DNA of 64,000 nucleotides from the NCBI GenBank assembly GCA_029851415.1, contig CM056743.1, forward strand, positions 31,574,714 to 31,638,713. Direction: 5' to 3'. Shown here in pieces: positions 1 through 10,507 of this stretch. Position numbers and translations under genes: made by a program. Source of the stretch: Eretmocerus hayati. Taxonomy: Eukaryota; Arthropoda; Insecta; Hymenoptera; Aphelinidae. Below the pieces are notes generated by a model that saw only the letters and a program-made list of their open reading frames with translations, searched no databases and had not been told where the DNA came from. Each line of letters starts with the position of its first letter. Position 1 is the stretch's first letter.

Positions 1-210
1 AACGTCACCGCGACGTTTGGATAGGAATGAAAATTTCATATCATGTTGCATTTTCAATGTAATACAATGACTTTGTTAATTAGAAAATTGTTTCGTCTTG
101 CCCTCGGACAATAATAAAAAAATTTCCTCACTGTAATGATATTAGACGTCTATGTGTGTACTAAAATACATGCCGACGTTGTATAATTTATACTTATTCA
201 ACATTTTCAG

Positions 211-390
211 ATTGACAATGAAATCATGACCAATCAAGATCAATCAGCTGCGCCAGGGAAACATTACGCTTTTACTCGTCAATATAGTTTCAAATCAGTC
301 AAAGGACCCAACGGTGAAAAAAAGTCTAGTAAGTTGACTGTGGCAGAAAACAACAATGGCAATATTAAAATTCAGACCATGGAGAACTAA
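211..390 (+). CDS. Last exon of a secreted-type protein gene (5' part outside window)
   Basis: The exon begins after a splice acceptor (ACATTTTCAG at 201-210) and stays open for 59 codons to a TAA at 388-390. The other two entry phases hit stops at once, so entry is in phase 0. The peptide contains SAAPGKHYAFTR, then a GPNG motif, then a Lys/Asn-rich tail ending QTMEN. The order 'AAPG ... GPNG(E/K)K..S..TVA.N.NG..' matches the last exon of the gene ending at 24328 (AAPG ... GPDGK..S..TVAVNDNGK), which also enters in phase 0. I infer a tandem paralogue. The family is not one I can name and no function is assigned. Confidence 0.6.
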   Translation: MDNEIMTNQDQSAAPGKHYAFTRQYSFKSVKGPNGEKKSSKLTVAENNNGNIKIQTMEN

Positions 391-548
391 TGATTCAAGT
401 TTCACTATATTTAATTTGTGCATGAAAAATATCTTGTGCTTCGAGACTAACCCAATATTCAGGATATTACTCTCAGAATATGTATTCTCCAATGTCTATT
501 CTCGCTCCTAGTGAGTGTGCTCATGTCATTTTGATTGAATGGAAAGTA

Positions 549-554
549 AATAAA
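549..554 (+). promoter_or_regulatory. Candidate polyadenylation signal AATAAA
   Basis: AATAAA lies about 160 bases after the stop codon at 390, in the expected place for the 3' end of the gene whose last exon is at 211-390. Confidence 0.4.
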
Positions 555-1516
555 ATCTCACACTGGAGACAGAAAAATATTGTCAATTTTTACGTACTCA
601 ATCGTCAAGTGTAATGAATACTCTTGGATTCGAAACCCACCAAAAATAAGTATATGTAGGGTAAAAATTCGATAATTTCCACGACCCTAAGTTCATATAA
701 AGGTGATGTTTCGATTACATTATGAAGTTGAACAAAAAGTTCCCGGTGCATGTAAGCATTTCTTGAGTTACATGACGATCGATTTTACCTCAATTTTGAC
801 TCACAACTATTTGGTGTGTGTAATAAATCCACGTTCAAGATAAGCTGTGACGAATCACAGTTTTAATACAAAAATTTGTATTGGTGAAAAATGAGAGCGT
901 CTGGTTATTAAAATGCTCTATGAATAAAGTTCAGAGGTAATATGAATGAATTGATTCTTCGTTCAAACTATGGATTATCAGGCCTTTTAAATTCACTGCT
1001 ATGGATAGAGATATAGATGAAGCGACGAATGCAGATGAGTATTTAAAAAGTCATTTCATTCCCCTTGGTTTACCTCGGAAATGGCACAGATCTCCTCAAG
1101 TTGGAAGTGAACCCCTATTTTTGACTTTAAATTTTCGAAGAACACAGAAATTCACTTGCAAATATAGCTTTTTGGCAATTTTTCAGTATGTCTATCCATG
1201 TAAAACATAAGATTTCATGAACATGTAAGATCATGGAACCCGTATTCCATAGTCATATACGATCTATAATGATAAATCGGTTTGAGAATTTGTTATTCTC
1301 AGTTCAAAAAGCCGTGATATACTAATTCACAAATGGTGGAATATCATTACTTCACGGTATTGATCGAACATTACTCAAATGAATCTTTCACGGAGTCATT
1401 TTCAGATTTTGAACATTTGACGCACTGAAGAGAAAAAATCCAGATCAAATATCATTCTTTGTCAAAAATATTATTCTGGAACTCAAGTCAACTCCCGGAA
1501 AGATTTTTTCTCACCC
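555..1516. other. Intergenic, AT-rich, no gene seen
   Basis: Only short chance ORFs occur here, none with a signal peptide or a recognisable domain. I see no repeat structure until the foldback element that begins near 1517. Confidence 0.4.
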
Positions 1517-1839
1517 GGAGAGTGTTTCAGATCCGGGTGACAGATTTGGCTGAAACTCTGGAAATAGTCCCCTTTCAGCGCCAAAAGATGAAACCCAAAA
1601 TTATAGACCCTAACGCTCAAGCGTTTTCGAGCTACAGCCAAGGACATTAGCATTGCAGGTATACCTAGATGTATGATTTTTAACATTGGCCTATAAGAGC
1701 AATGCTAATGTTATTGTCTGTCGCTCGGAAACGCTTGAGCGTTAGGGTCTATAACTTTGGGTTTCATCTTTTGGTGCTGAAAGGAGACTATTCCCAGAGT
1801 TTTAGCCAAATCCGTGATCCGGATCTGAAACACTCTCCT
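1517..1839. repeat. Foldback element, family A copy 1
   Basis: The left arm (about 1517-1657) is the diverged reverse complement of the right arm (about 1701-1839). CCGGAGAGTGTTTCAGATCC on the left pairs with GGATCTGAAACACTCTCC on the right, and GACCCTAACGCTCAAGCG pairs with CGCTTGAGCGTTAGGGTC. The centre carries ACATTAGCATTG, TATACCTA, TTTTTAACATTGGCCTATA and CAATGCTAATG. That centre recurs at about 20.3 kb (inverted) and 32.5 kb. It has no coding capacity. Probably a non-autonomous element. Confidence 0.75.
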
Positions 1840-2417
1840 GGTCAGTAGTACATGATCAGTATCGTGATGTATTGATGTTAGGACAGGTTTAAATCAATGT
1901 ATCACAACTTTCCGGAATAAAAAGAATTGTTTGAAGCAGTTTTATGTATGTTTCTGGAATCGTATGTCTCACATGGGAACCCACAGAGACTCTTTCGAAA
2001 GTCAGCCGAGCTGCTGACAGGCTGGTCGATTCCAAAAGTGCACTAACTCACTCTCAAGGTTCTGGATCACTCCACACTGAACCGCACCAAAATGACAGCT
2101 ATTGTTTCAATTAAATCACTTAAATTTGTCAAAAACAGTCCTTTTTACAGAGCTTCATGCATTTGTGAAGCTTTTTTCACGATTTCTTTTTCATCTTTTT
2201 CATCAAATCTCACGTGGCTCTCAAGATCTGATTGATACTACAAGACCCATGTTCCCAGGATATCAACCCTATTGAAATCGGGAACAGGGGCCAATTGTAA
2301 CAGTGGGATATAGGCACCTCCCGGTATTCGTGACTAATGCATATACCCAAAGTTTCGCAAAAACCGAAACCACGAATGTCGGAACCCTGACCTCACGGGA
2401 ATCAGGCGATTATACGT
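1840..2417. other. Intergenic, no gene seen
   Basis: No supported ORF. The right end is the genomic flank of the non-LTR insertion, up to the left copy of its target duplication. Confidence 0.35.
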
Positions 2418-2433
2418 ACACCTATATCTATCT
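2418..2433. repeat. Left target-site duplication of the R1-clade element
   Basis: ACACCTATATCTATCT here is repeated at 8131-8146 on the other side of the element. The poly(T) run (the minus-strand poly(A) tail) starts directly after it, so the last T is ambiguous and the duplication is 15 or 16 bp. Confidence 0.9.
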
Positions 2434-2807
2434 TTTTTTTTTTTTTTTTTTTTTTTAAGTGGAATATAAGGAAAAATCTGATGACAGGCTATCCCTAATG
2501 GATCTCCCACCGGCAGACCATAAGCGCTTTCATTTTGCTCACCCGGTAAACCGGATGAGCATGAATCCAACGCCCGTGTGCCCTGGGGGCTAAAACCTTC
2601 TGCTCTCAGCCCTACGATGTTGGCAAGCCATCATTGCAGAACTGGGGGCAGCTAACCACTATCTAACCAACCCACCCCGGAACCGCGTTAGCATTACTTC
2701 AGGGTGGGAGGCGTATCGCGCGCCATGAGGCGTCCCTCTTCGGTGTGTCCGCTCTTCTGTCTTCTCTCTTCGTCGTCGATGATCACTCTTCAAGTCGTCG
2801 TTGTTCG

Positions 2808-5800
2808 CTATGCAGCGCCCCTTGCTTGACGCTGCAATGCCCGTTCTCGCTCTTCTTTTCGGGTGATCGCCGTCTTGATATAGGCGGCAATCTTATCCCA
2901 TGTCTCTTTGTTACGGAGCATGAACGGCAATAGATTCTCAGGGGTGATCTGATTTCCAAGCCAGTTCACGAGCTCCGCTCTCTCCGTAGCTGTGTTCATG
3001 CAATGGAAGAGTGCATGCTCCGCATCGTCCCAGTCTGCCGCACACATCTGACAGACCGGGGTCTCCCTCTTCTGGAACCGCTCCAGGTACTCTCCGAAGC
3101 AGCCATGCCCACTGAACGCTTGCGTCAGCCAGTAATCCAGCTCTCCGTGAGCTCGATCGATCCACCTGGCTATGTTGGGGATCAGCCTTCGCGTCCACTT
3201 CCCTTTCGTTGAGCTCTCCCACTCTTTTTGCCACTCTTCAACGGTCTCCCCCCTCTCGACGTCTCGTATGAGGACCTTGCGAGTGGGGTTGAGCACGACT
3301 CCATCGCTCTTGAGGGTTTCTTGGCGTTTCCATACCCGCACTCTCTCGGCTACAAGCAGTCGAATGGGTGGTGTACCCGCAAGCACACAGGCTGCATGGT
3401 CAGACACCGTGCAATAAGCACTGATCGTCCGTAGCGCGAAACGCCGCTGGACTGGACCTAGCTTTGCATCGATTACGGACCCTCTAGCTACCTGCCCCCA
3501 AATTGGTGCACCGTACAGCATGATGGAATAGCTCACGGTGCTGAGTAAGGCTCTTCTGTTTGGCTTGGGGCCACCAATGTTTGGCATGAGCCGCTGGAGG
3601 GCGCCACCAACCCTGTCTGCCTTCAGCGCTGCTTCTCTGGCTTGTGCCTTGTAGCTCCATCGGTCATCAAACCAAACCCCGAGGTACTTAAGTTCCCTCT
3701 TGAGTGGAATTTCGTACCCGTTGATGGAGAACACGGGAGTTTCGAAACTCCTCCTCTTGGTGACTAGCATCGCTTCGCACTTGTGCTCGGCAAGCTCCAG
3801 CCCGTTCTCAGGGAACCATTGACCAATGCGGTAGAGAGCTTCATTGGCCACACACTCCACTTGCCACGCGGTTTCGGCGACCACGACTAATGCCGCATCG
3901 TCCGCGAAGCCAATGAGTTCTGCCCCATCTGGAAGACTCATGTTCAGGAACTCGTCGTATTGCGTGTTCCATTCGAACGGTCCTGACACGGATCCTTGAG
4001 CTATCCCTGCAGATAATTCCAGCTCAACCCTTCCCTCATCGGTGTCACATACGAGGACTCTGTCACGCAGTCCATCGCTGATGACTGCGAGCAGGTAAGG
4101 GGGGACTCTTCCATCTAGGGACCTATAGATCCGTTCCCAGCTTGCTGTGTTGAAGGCGTTCTTCACATCCAAGCATATTATGGCACAAAACCCTCCTCCT
4201 GGTTGGGGAGCCATTGTATGCGCTCTGTGAACTCTGTCTTGTACACTTTCTATTGCGTGCATTGTACTGCACCCCTTGCGGAAGCCAAACTGCATCGGGG
4301 ACATCCCTCCGCTACGCTCATACTCTTCCTCCGCCCGGTTTAGGATCATGCGGTCATACATCTTCCCGATGTTGTCCAGCATATTGAGTGGCCGATTCGA
4401 TGATGGCTCCGCTGGTTCTCCACCCTTCCCCTTGGGGATGAGGACTAGCTTCTGCCGTTTCCACACTTTCGGGAACACTCCCGCAAGGAGACACTTATTG
4501 AACAGCTTCAATAGCAGGGTAGGCTGCTCTCGAGCCACTATTTTCAGGGCTTCATTAGGGATACCATCCAACCCCGGGGCCTTACCATTCGCCAGTCTTG
4601 TAGCGGCTCGTCTTAGCTCTTCTTCGGTGAAGAGGGGGATTGTGTCGGAGATGAACCCAGGGAATGTGAGTCTGGGCTCCCCTCTCGGGTAGAGTGCCCT
4701 GGCAATCCGTAGAACTGACTCTTTGTCAGTTGGCGCTGTTGGTCCGTCTCTCAATCGCAGTCTGCTCATGACCACCCGGTACGGTGTGCCCCACGGATCT
4801 TGATCGACCATGTTGCATAGCTCCGACCAGCATTTTTGTTTGCTGCGACGGATGGCATCCCGAAGAAGCTTCTTCGCCTTTTTGTAGGCCGCTTCGTCTG
4901 CTGCCGCTGATGGACGTCCACGTTTGCGCGCTCGCTTCGCTCGCCTCCTCTGAGCGTTTGCGCTGCGGCGAAGATCCCTGATCTCATCGTTCCACCAGTA
5001 TACTTGCCTCTTCTGGAACCGGGGTTGCTTCCTCCTCGGCATGGAGGCGTCGCAGGCTCGGGTGATGGACCGAATGACGCTCGATACCGTCTCCTCCGGC
5101 GAGAGCTCTTCTCCGGGGTCCTCTGCTCTCAGGATTGCTTCTCTGAAGCTTTCCTCGTCCAGTTTGCGGACTTGCCATCCCTCGATCTGCCGTGCTATGC
5201 CTGCATCTCGGCCATGGTCTATCTTGAAGAAGATATGGCAGTGGTCGCTGAGCGTTTCCGAGTCAAGGACCTGCCACTTCGTGACTCGTCTCATGAGAGG
5301 CGCGCTAACAAACGTTAAGTCGAGCACTGAGGATGATGCCCCTCTGTGCCATGTCGCCTTTCCTACCTCGTTGAGGCAAACCAGGTCCAATTGGGCCATG
5401 GTTGTTTCCAGCGCGTTGCCTCTTTCATCCTCTGGCCCTCCACTCCAGGCTGGAGCTTTGGAGTTAAAATCTCCCGCTACTATGGCGAGGCCTCTCCACT
5501 GTCTCAGACTATCCTCGAGTTCCCGCAGTTCCCGAAGGAAGACATTCATCGGTGCGTTCAGTGAGTAATAGCAGCTATACACCGCAATATCGCCGATGAC
5601 TCTTCGGGCGAAGCCCGTCCCTTCGGTCGGTCTTTTTGTCTCTGTAAGGCTCACGTTCCAGACTTGGATGGCCGATCCCCTCCCAAGGTCTTCCGTGGTT
5701 CGTGGTCGCTCTTCTCGGAGATACTGCTCGGAGATGATGAGGACGTCTGCTCCCAGTCTTGACGCCTCTGCTTCGAGTAGACTGTGAGCATCGTTGCTCC

Positions 5801-5831
5801 TGCAGAGATTCGCTTGCAGGAAACTAGCCAT
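2808..5831 (-). CDS. Non-LTR ORF2: endonuclease-reverse transcriptase (1007 aa)
   Basis: This is the replication enzyme for target-primed reverse transcription. Residues about 3-205 form an exonuclease/endonuclease/phosphatase domain: QANL near residue 6, catalytic SEQ near 34-36, GDFN at 120-123 and SDH at 195-197. The reverse transcriptase spans about 455-720: LIPKGKGG, NRPLN, FGFRKGCST, LDVKNAF (554-560), AQGSVSGP and the catalytic FADD (642-645). A C-terminal CQMC...H...C cluster near residues 930-950 is typical of R1-clade proteins. The start ATG overlaps the ORF1 stop by 8 bases (ATGGCTAG, 5824-5831), so translation probably depends on reinitiation or a shift after ORF1. No catalytic residue is missing. 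Confidence 0.93.
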   Translation of the reverse strand: MASFLQANLCRSNDAHSLLEAEASRLGADVLIISEQYLREERPRTTEDLGRGSAIQVWNVSLTETKRPTEGTGFARRVIGDIAVYSCYYSLNAPMNVFLRELRELEDSLRQWRGLAIVAGDFNSKAPAWSGGPEDERGNALETTMAQLDLVCLNEVGKATWHRGASSSVLDLTFVSAPLMRRVTKWQVLDSETLSDHCHIFFKIDHGRDAGIARQIEGWQVRKLDEESFREAILRAEDPGEELSPEETVSSVIRSITRACDASMPRRKQPRFQKRQVYWWNDEIRDLRRSANAQRRRAKRARKRGRPSAAADEAAYKKAKKLLRDAIRRSKQKCWSELCNMVDQDPWGTPYRVVMSRLRLRDGPTAPTDKESVLRIARALYPRGEPRLTFPGFISDTIPLFTEEELRRAATRLANGKAPGLDGIPNEALKIVAREQPTLLLKLFNKCLLAGVFPKVWKRQKLVLIPKGKGGEPAEPSSNRPLNMLDNIGKMYDRMILNRAEEEYERSGGMSPMQFGFRKGCSTMHAIESVQDRVHRAHTMAPQPGGGFCAIICLDVKNAFNTASWERIYRSLDGRVPPYLLAVISDGLRDRVLVCDTDEGRVELELSAGIAQGSVSGPFEWNTQYDEFLNMSLPDGAELIGFADDAALVVVAETAWQVECVANEALYRIGQWFPENGLELAEHKCEAMLVTKRRSFETPVFSINGYEIPLKRELKYLGVWFDDRWSYKAQAREAALKADRVGGALQRLMPNIGGPKPNRRALLSTVSYSIMLYGAPIWGQVARGSVIDAKLGPVQRRFALRTISAYCTVSDHAACVLAGTPPIRLLVAERVRVWKRQETLKSDGVVLNPTRKVLIRDVERGETVEEWQKEWESSTKGKWTRRLIPNIARWIDRAHGELDYWLTQAFSGHGCFGEYLERFQKRETPVCQMCAADWDDAEHALFHCMNTATERAELVNWLGNQITPENLLPFMLRNKETWDKIAAYIKTAITRKEERERALQRQARGAA

Positions 5832-7362
5832 CTTTGCGCTTTTTCCGGCCCTTCCATGCTGCTCGCGCCTGCTGGTAGGCCTTGCAGTACTGCATCCCCG
5901 ACCTGTGTTTGTGGTCCTCTTTGAGGGCCTCGCAGCTCAGGCATTTCTGCTCTCCGGTAACACATACCGCTGCTATGTGGCCTTCTTCCCCACAGTTGAA
6001 GCAGCGTTTTGCCCGCCTCACTTGTGGCTTGTCGCACTTTGCGGACAAATGCCCGTATTGCAGGCAGTTGTAACATCTCGGGATTCCGCCCTTTTCCCGG
6101 ACCCGCGCGTTAACGAAGTCTACCCGGACTTTCCCTTTTGCCAGCACTTCTTTAGCGAGCCGCTCTGGCAGTGTGATCACCGCAATCTGAGTACCCCTGT
6201 ATCCTGGGCGGATGGTCCGGGTCGTGATGCTGCCTGCATGCTCTGCTCCGAGTTCCTTCACGAAGGCTTCCTTAACTTCCGGGAGTGTGCTCACGTCGTC
6301 GAGGTCAAGCACTTCCAGCGTGATCGTTGGGGAAAGCCGTCGTATCTCTCCGGCGTCTTGGATCGCCCCCTTAAGGGCATCCTCAACGACCTCTGCCTTC
6401 ACCCCCTTCTCGAGCTCGATGAGTAGATGACCCTCTTTCGTCTTCCGGAGTTTGGAGACTTTTGAAGCTACTTGCCTCGTTTCGTCTCCTTGCTTGACTC
6501 TCTTGATCATGTCCGCGTAGGACAAACCATCTTCCTTCACTTCTATGAGGAGTGCGTCGGGTCTAGTCCTTCTCCTATTTCCCTTGTTCTTCCTCTTCTT
6601 TTTCTTCTTTTCGGCTCTCCCCTGATCCTTGGGACGCCTCTCGTTCCCCCTACGTCCCCTGTTCCGTCCCGCAAGTTGCCAGCCGGAACCAGCGTCCGAG
6701 AGCTGACCGTTATCGGACCAGGTTGTCATTGGTGTCCCTGGCGTGGATGGGGGTGTCCTGAACAGTCCAGCCCCTTGTCCTGCAAAATTGAGCTGCTCCG
6801 GTTTGAGGGCTGCTCTCTTTGCTCTTTTGATATCGGCTTCCTGGTCCCTATTGATGGGGCTTGTGCGGCCTCTCTTCGTTTGGCTCCCCCATCCCGCTCT
6901 TTGTGGAGGTGGGGCCAGCGAGGATGTTGATCCAGCGGAGTCCTCGGCCATTATCTCTAGGCTGGAGCTGATTGCCTCTCTCATTTCTGAAGCTCTTGTA
7001 CTAGCAGCTTCTAGCCCTTCACGTAGGCTGCTGGCCTTCTGTACAAGCCTCTTGGTCGACTTCTTTGCTGTCGCGTGCTCGTTGACTTCCTTGGTTATGT
7101 CATCGAGTACCTTGAGGATTCTCTTCAGGAGTTCTTCCTCTCTCGTGTGGGCCTCTTTGAACTTACCCCAGCTCGTTTTGAGGTCAGCGGAATTAGTTCT
7201 GCGTGACCTCTGTTGGCTGGCGCCAGGCGTCTTTCCTTCGCCAGTCTCCATCTCTTCTGCATCAACTCTCTCCTTGTTTGATGTTGATGGTTGTGTTTGG
7301 GTGGGACACCCAGTTGGCAGATTCGCTCTGAAAATTTCCAAATTCGTTGTTGTTTCTGCCAT
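5824..7362 (-). CDS. Non-LTR ORF1: gag-like nucleic-acid-binding protein (512 aa)
   Basis: This is the RNA-binding partner of ORF2, expected to coat the element RNA. The N-terminal half is polar and charged, with coiled-coil-like stretches around residues 45-140. A Lys/Arg-rich block (KKKKKKRKNKGNRRR) lies near the middle. It is followed by a compact region typical of insect R1/Jockey ORF1 proteins and then three zinc knuckles: CYNCLQYGHLSAKC (430-443), CFNCGEEGHIAAVC (454-467) and a longer CLSC...H...C (474-493). It ends in a basic tail. The frame is intact and its last 8 bases overlap ORF2. Confidence 0.9.
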   Translation of the reverse strand: MAETTTNLEIFRANLPTGCPTQTQPSTSNKERVDAEEMETGEGKTPGASQQRSRRTNSADLKTSWGKFKEAHTREEELLKRILKVLDDITKEVNEHATAKKSTKRLVQKASSLREGLEAASTRASEMREAISSSLEIMAEDSAGSTSSLAPPPQRAGWGSQTKRGRTSPINRDQEADIKRAKRAALKPEQLNFAGQGAGLFRTPPSTPGTPMTTWSDNGQLSDAGSGWQLAGRNRGRRGNERRPKDQGRAEKKKKKRKNKGNRRRTRPDALLIEVKEDGLSYADMIKRVKQGDETRQVASKVSKLRKTKEGHLLIELEKGVKAEVVEDALKGAIQDAGEIRRLSPTITLEVLDLDDVSTLPEVKEAFVKELGAEHAGSITTRTIRPGYRGTQIAVITLPERLAKEVLAKGKVRVDFVNARVREKGGIPRCYNCLQYGHLSAKCDKPQVRRAKRCFNCGEEGHIAAVCVTGEQKCLSCEALKEDHKHRSGMQYCKAYQQARAAWKGRKKRKDG

Positions 7363-8130
7363 TTTTTTTCCCCCTTCTCTCCTATCCCCCTCGGATTACT
7401 GTGTCTTTGTTTGTTTTAGTGGTCCCACCTACCCCCGCCCACCAGTCCGAGTACCCCGTTCTTGGATCCTCCCACTTGCCGACCGCGCCTACAGTCCGGT
7501 GGCCTCAGAAGACGTTCCAACCCCCGCACCCTGCAGCATGGTCCCGTCCGGTCACCAACCGGCACTACCACAGGAGCGGGATTTGGGGTATCCCCCCTAC
7601 CGTTGTGCGGGACTGCCTCCCCTCGTGGTTAGCGTGGGGTTCGGGTCCCCCTACTACCGGCGGCCCAGGAGCGATCACTGGTTTTAACGCGGTACCCTCC
7701 AGAGTGGGCACGGACACAGCAGTGGAAGGATCCCCTCCCGGGGACTGTTGCACTGGTGGCGTGAGTGACGCGCTGTGTGTGTGGTGTCAGTGTAATGTCA
7801 GTCTCGCCCGCGTTTCCACCGGAGTCTCGACCAATCGCCATGCCAACTGGTATCGTGGTAGCACTCCCTAGTTCGGCCGATCCCTATCCCCAAGAGGGTT
7901 TTTGTGGATCCTTGGGGAAGATCGTGTTACCACTCAGCGAGAGAATGTCCGACTTGATTCGGGCCCTCGCGTCACTCTTGTGATCCGATGCATATACGAT
8001 AGAGATACCCTGTATCGACAAGGTCACCGCGTTGCTTCTCACCAACTTTCGGTGTGCCCCTCGAAGCCAGCATGGCCGTCGTCGGTCGGCTCAGAATGTC
8101 CACGCGGGTTCACTTATTGTGCCAGTGTGA

Positions 8131-8172
8131 ACACCTATATCTATCTATCTATCTATCTATCTATCCATCTAT
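8131..8172. repeat. TCTA microsatellite with right target duplication
   Basis: ACACCTATATCTATCT (8131-8146) is the right copy of the target duplication. It runs on into several CTAT units with one variant (CCAT). The left copy joins the tail directly, so the insertion sits at the edge of this tetranucleotide array. Confidence 0.85.
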
Positions 8173-8343
8173 TTATTAGCAAGATGGAGGGCTTTAATCA
8201 CCCCTCGAATCATGAAAAGTCGTTAGTTTGGTCCTGAAACAGATTGAAAAAATTCTCACAGCACTGGAATATCGTTACTGGCATTGACAATATAAATTTC
8301 AAACCATGGGTTATACACGACTCAACCGGTTATAAAGGGTTAA

Positions 8344-9557
8344 TCAAGCCGAGAGAAAAAATATCCTTTTATTTGAAAATCCATATTCTTCATTAGAGGA
8401 AAGGCATATTTTGAGTTCACATCTATTCTCTGCTGATTCAGTTACGATTGTTGTCACATCAAGTCCACCTTTGGCATATACAATGTGACCACGATATTTC
8501 GGACAAAACATACATGCATAGGTGCAAGCCATGGGTATATCCTCCAAAGCTAGCCAGAAATATTGTGGTCACATGGTATGGAGCCTGGGGGATGCTACCG
8601 AGTAACTTTTGATTCAAAGTGATCATAAACGATTGACGCTAAAGTAAATGACCGTCATATACTCTTCTATATGACCCTCATAATAACCCTCATATATCTT
8701 CACATACCCAAGTATGTGAAGATCATATATCAATATTCCGTATTAACTACCATCAACAGAGGTATAACTTGGGAACAAAAATTGCTTTTTTTCCACAAAC
8801 TTCGTGTAACTTGTACGTCTCACATCAGGAGTGCATTGTATTTGGGGTCAATAGGAAGGTCACACTTTCAGCTTTCGATTGTGGGCTGAATAAAGTTTAT
8901 TTAGCGGCCACCGTCTTTTGATCGGAATTTCGAGCGCTCAAAGTTGACTTTCAAAGATTAAACGGAATGGGGTAACATTCGAATAGTATAAGTGAAATGT
9001 AAGAACCTTCAACAGTGAGTTGATGTAATGTTCCACATTCTATTTTAAACGTTGAGAATTTTATTTAGAGACCACAGGTTTCATTGTGGATTCCCTAGAG
9101 AAGATTCTGAGAGTCAATTCTGCGCTTACTAATGCACAATCACTATTCCATCTATGGATCAATTAATTAAGACAAGATTCAATAGTTTCCAAAAACACAG
9201 ACGCCACGGATTTTCCGAAGGAATCTGAAATTTATTTTGATGAATTTCAAAGACGAATAGGCAATTTAATGACGTATCATGATCATGAACAATGAAGCAA
9301 TTAGGGAAACTCGTGATGCCATATATATTTACGTTGCATTTCCTAGAATATGGCTTAATCTCGTCAATGACTCTCAATTTTTCTATCTTCATCTTAGCTC
9401 GTCTGAAATCCCGCGCTGACTTCATTCTCATAAGATGATCCATTGATTTGCGCGACGACGATGCTTCTATAGCGTGGAGGCCAATAATAAAAAAAAAAAA
9501 AAAGTATAACATGAAATTGAACGCGATATTCATTGTCATGCCCTTGGCAGTGATCAT
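8344..9557 (-). CDS. Putative small secreted cysteine-bearing protein (two exons)
   Basis: Exon 1 (9557-9333; the start could also be the ATG at 9539 or 9533) encodes a hydrophobic leader (NIAFNFMLYF...IIGLHAIEA) and then a basic segment ending YSRKCN before a GTAAAT donor. The exon ending at the TGA at 8344 encodes ACTYACMFCPKYRG...VYAKGG...ENRCELKICLS. Joining GAG|GAT at 8541 keeps phase 0. The stronger-looking acceptor GGCTAG at 8550 would need one extra base, hence perhaps a missing middle exon. The mature peptide would have about six cysteines. I do not recognise the family. The leader includes a poly(T)-encoded Phe run, which weakens the call. No partner gene is evident. Confidence 0.4.
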
Positions 9558-10345
9558 TCTGAGGTCATCTCTGATGTCGCACTCTTGAGATATGAGATTA
9601 TTTCTTTGTGTATACTAAGAAATCAGAGATGAAAATATAAATGGATATTTAAAATGTATGAGCAGACAGATTTTTGGTGAACAAAATATTTGATGATGTC
9701 ATATGAATTTTTGGATGGATGCGGTTGTCTTAAGATACTAATAGCTTGGATGGACCATTATTCGTTTTGTGACGTCAAAAAATATCATGTGGAAATTTAA
9801 AATCATTATTTTCCACGAGGTGTATTATGATATACGTGAAATATGATAAACATATAGAGAATGATTCATGCTATGTATGTACTTGAATTGATTGGGTATG
9901 AAGTATGGGAAAATGAGCACCCATCATGCTTACAATCAAATTATGTGGGGTAGGATAAATAAACATACGCGTCATTGCCGAAGAAGTTTTTTCTTGTGGG
10001 ATGAGTCTACAGAGATGACCGAGGAGATGACTAACTCGCACTTGAAATTTGGATGTGAGATGAGCTGGAAGTTTGACTTCTGCTTGACTCTAAATTTCAT
10101 CGTTTCAATCGTCGTATTATACTGTGAACTATGATCTAGGATCAAAGGCAAGCTTCCATGTATCACCGTTTGGTATAATTTTGGCACACTCAGGAAGAAA
10201 TAGCGTTTGGATCCAAAATTAACTTTTTACCTCTAAAACGAATGTTTTTCACTCTTAACATGTGAGATTGATATTTTTCACCCATTGGCTTAAATGTAGT
10301 GGCTAATACCAAATCGATGTGACGTCAGTTTTACGGAAATGTAAC

Positions 10346-10507
10346 TTAAGGCTCAAATTTATAGCCTCAATCGAGAGTCCGGATAAGCTAGTCCGAGGCG
10401 CAACAATCGCAAGTCCTAATAGATTCGCAAATTCGCCGTACCGATTGTGGCGCGTCAGATTATAGCTTATCCGGACTCTCGATTACGACTATAAATTCGG
10501 GCCTAAG
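10346..10507. repeat. Foldback element, about 160 bp
   Basis: Inverted arms: AATCGAGAGTCCGGATAAGCTA (in 10370-10391) pairs with TAGCTTATCCGGACTCTCGATT (in 10464-10485). Pairing continues outward through AATTTATAG / CTATAAATT to TTAAGGC / GGCCTAA at the ends. It has no coding capacity. Confidence 0.75.

Larger units (their letters stand above)
2434..8130 (-). mobile_element. Full-length R1-clade non-LTR retrotransposon
   Basis: The element is about 5.7 kb and reads on the minus strand. It has a 5' UTR of about 770 bases (7363-8130), ORF1 (gag-like, zinc knuckles), ORF2 (endonuclease plus reverse transcriptase), a 3' UTR and a poly(A) tail seen as about 24 T at 2433-2456. It is bounded by a perfect 15-16 bp direct repeat. 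No stop or frameshift breaks either ORF. It is clearly GC-richer than its surroundings. The apurinic-type endonuclease, three CCHC-like knuckles in ORF1 and a C-terminal CxxC...H...C motif in ORF2 place it in the R1/LOA/Jockey branch, most like R1. It is not in 28S rDNA; the target is a TCTA-type microsatellite. This looks like a recent and possibly active copy. Confidence 0.93.

Noticed and set aside
2938..7871. Many long ORFs on the plus strand and other minus frames across 2.9-7.9 kb
   Set aside because: They are shadows of the GC-rich R1-clade ORF1 and ORF2 and show no domains of their own.
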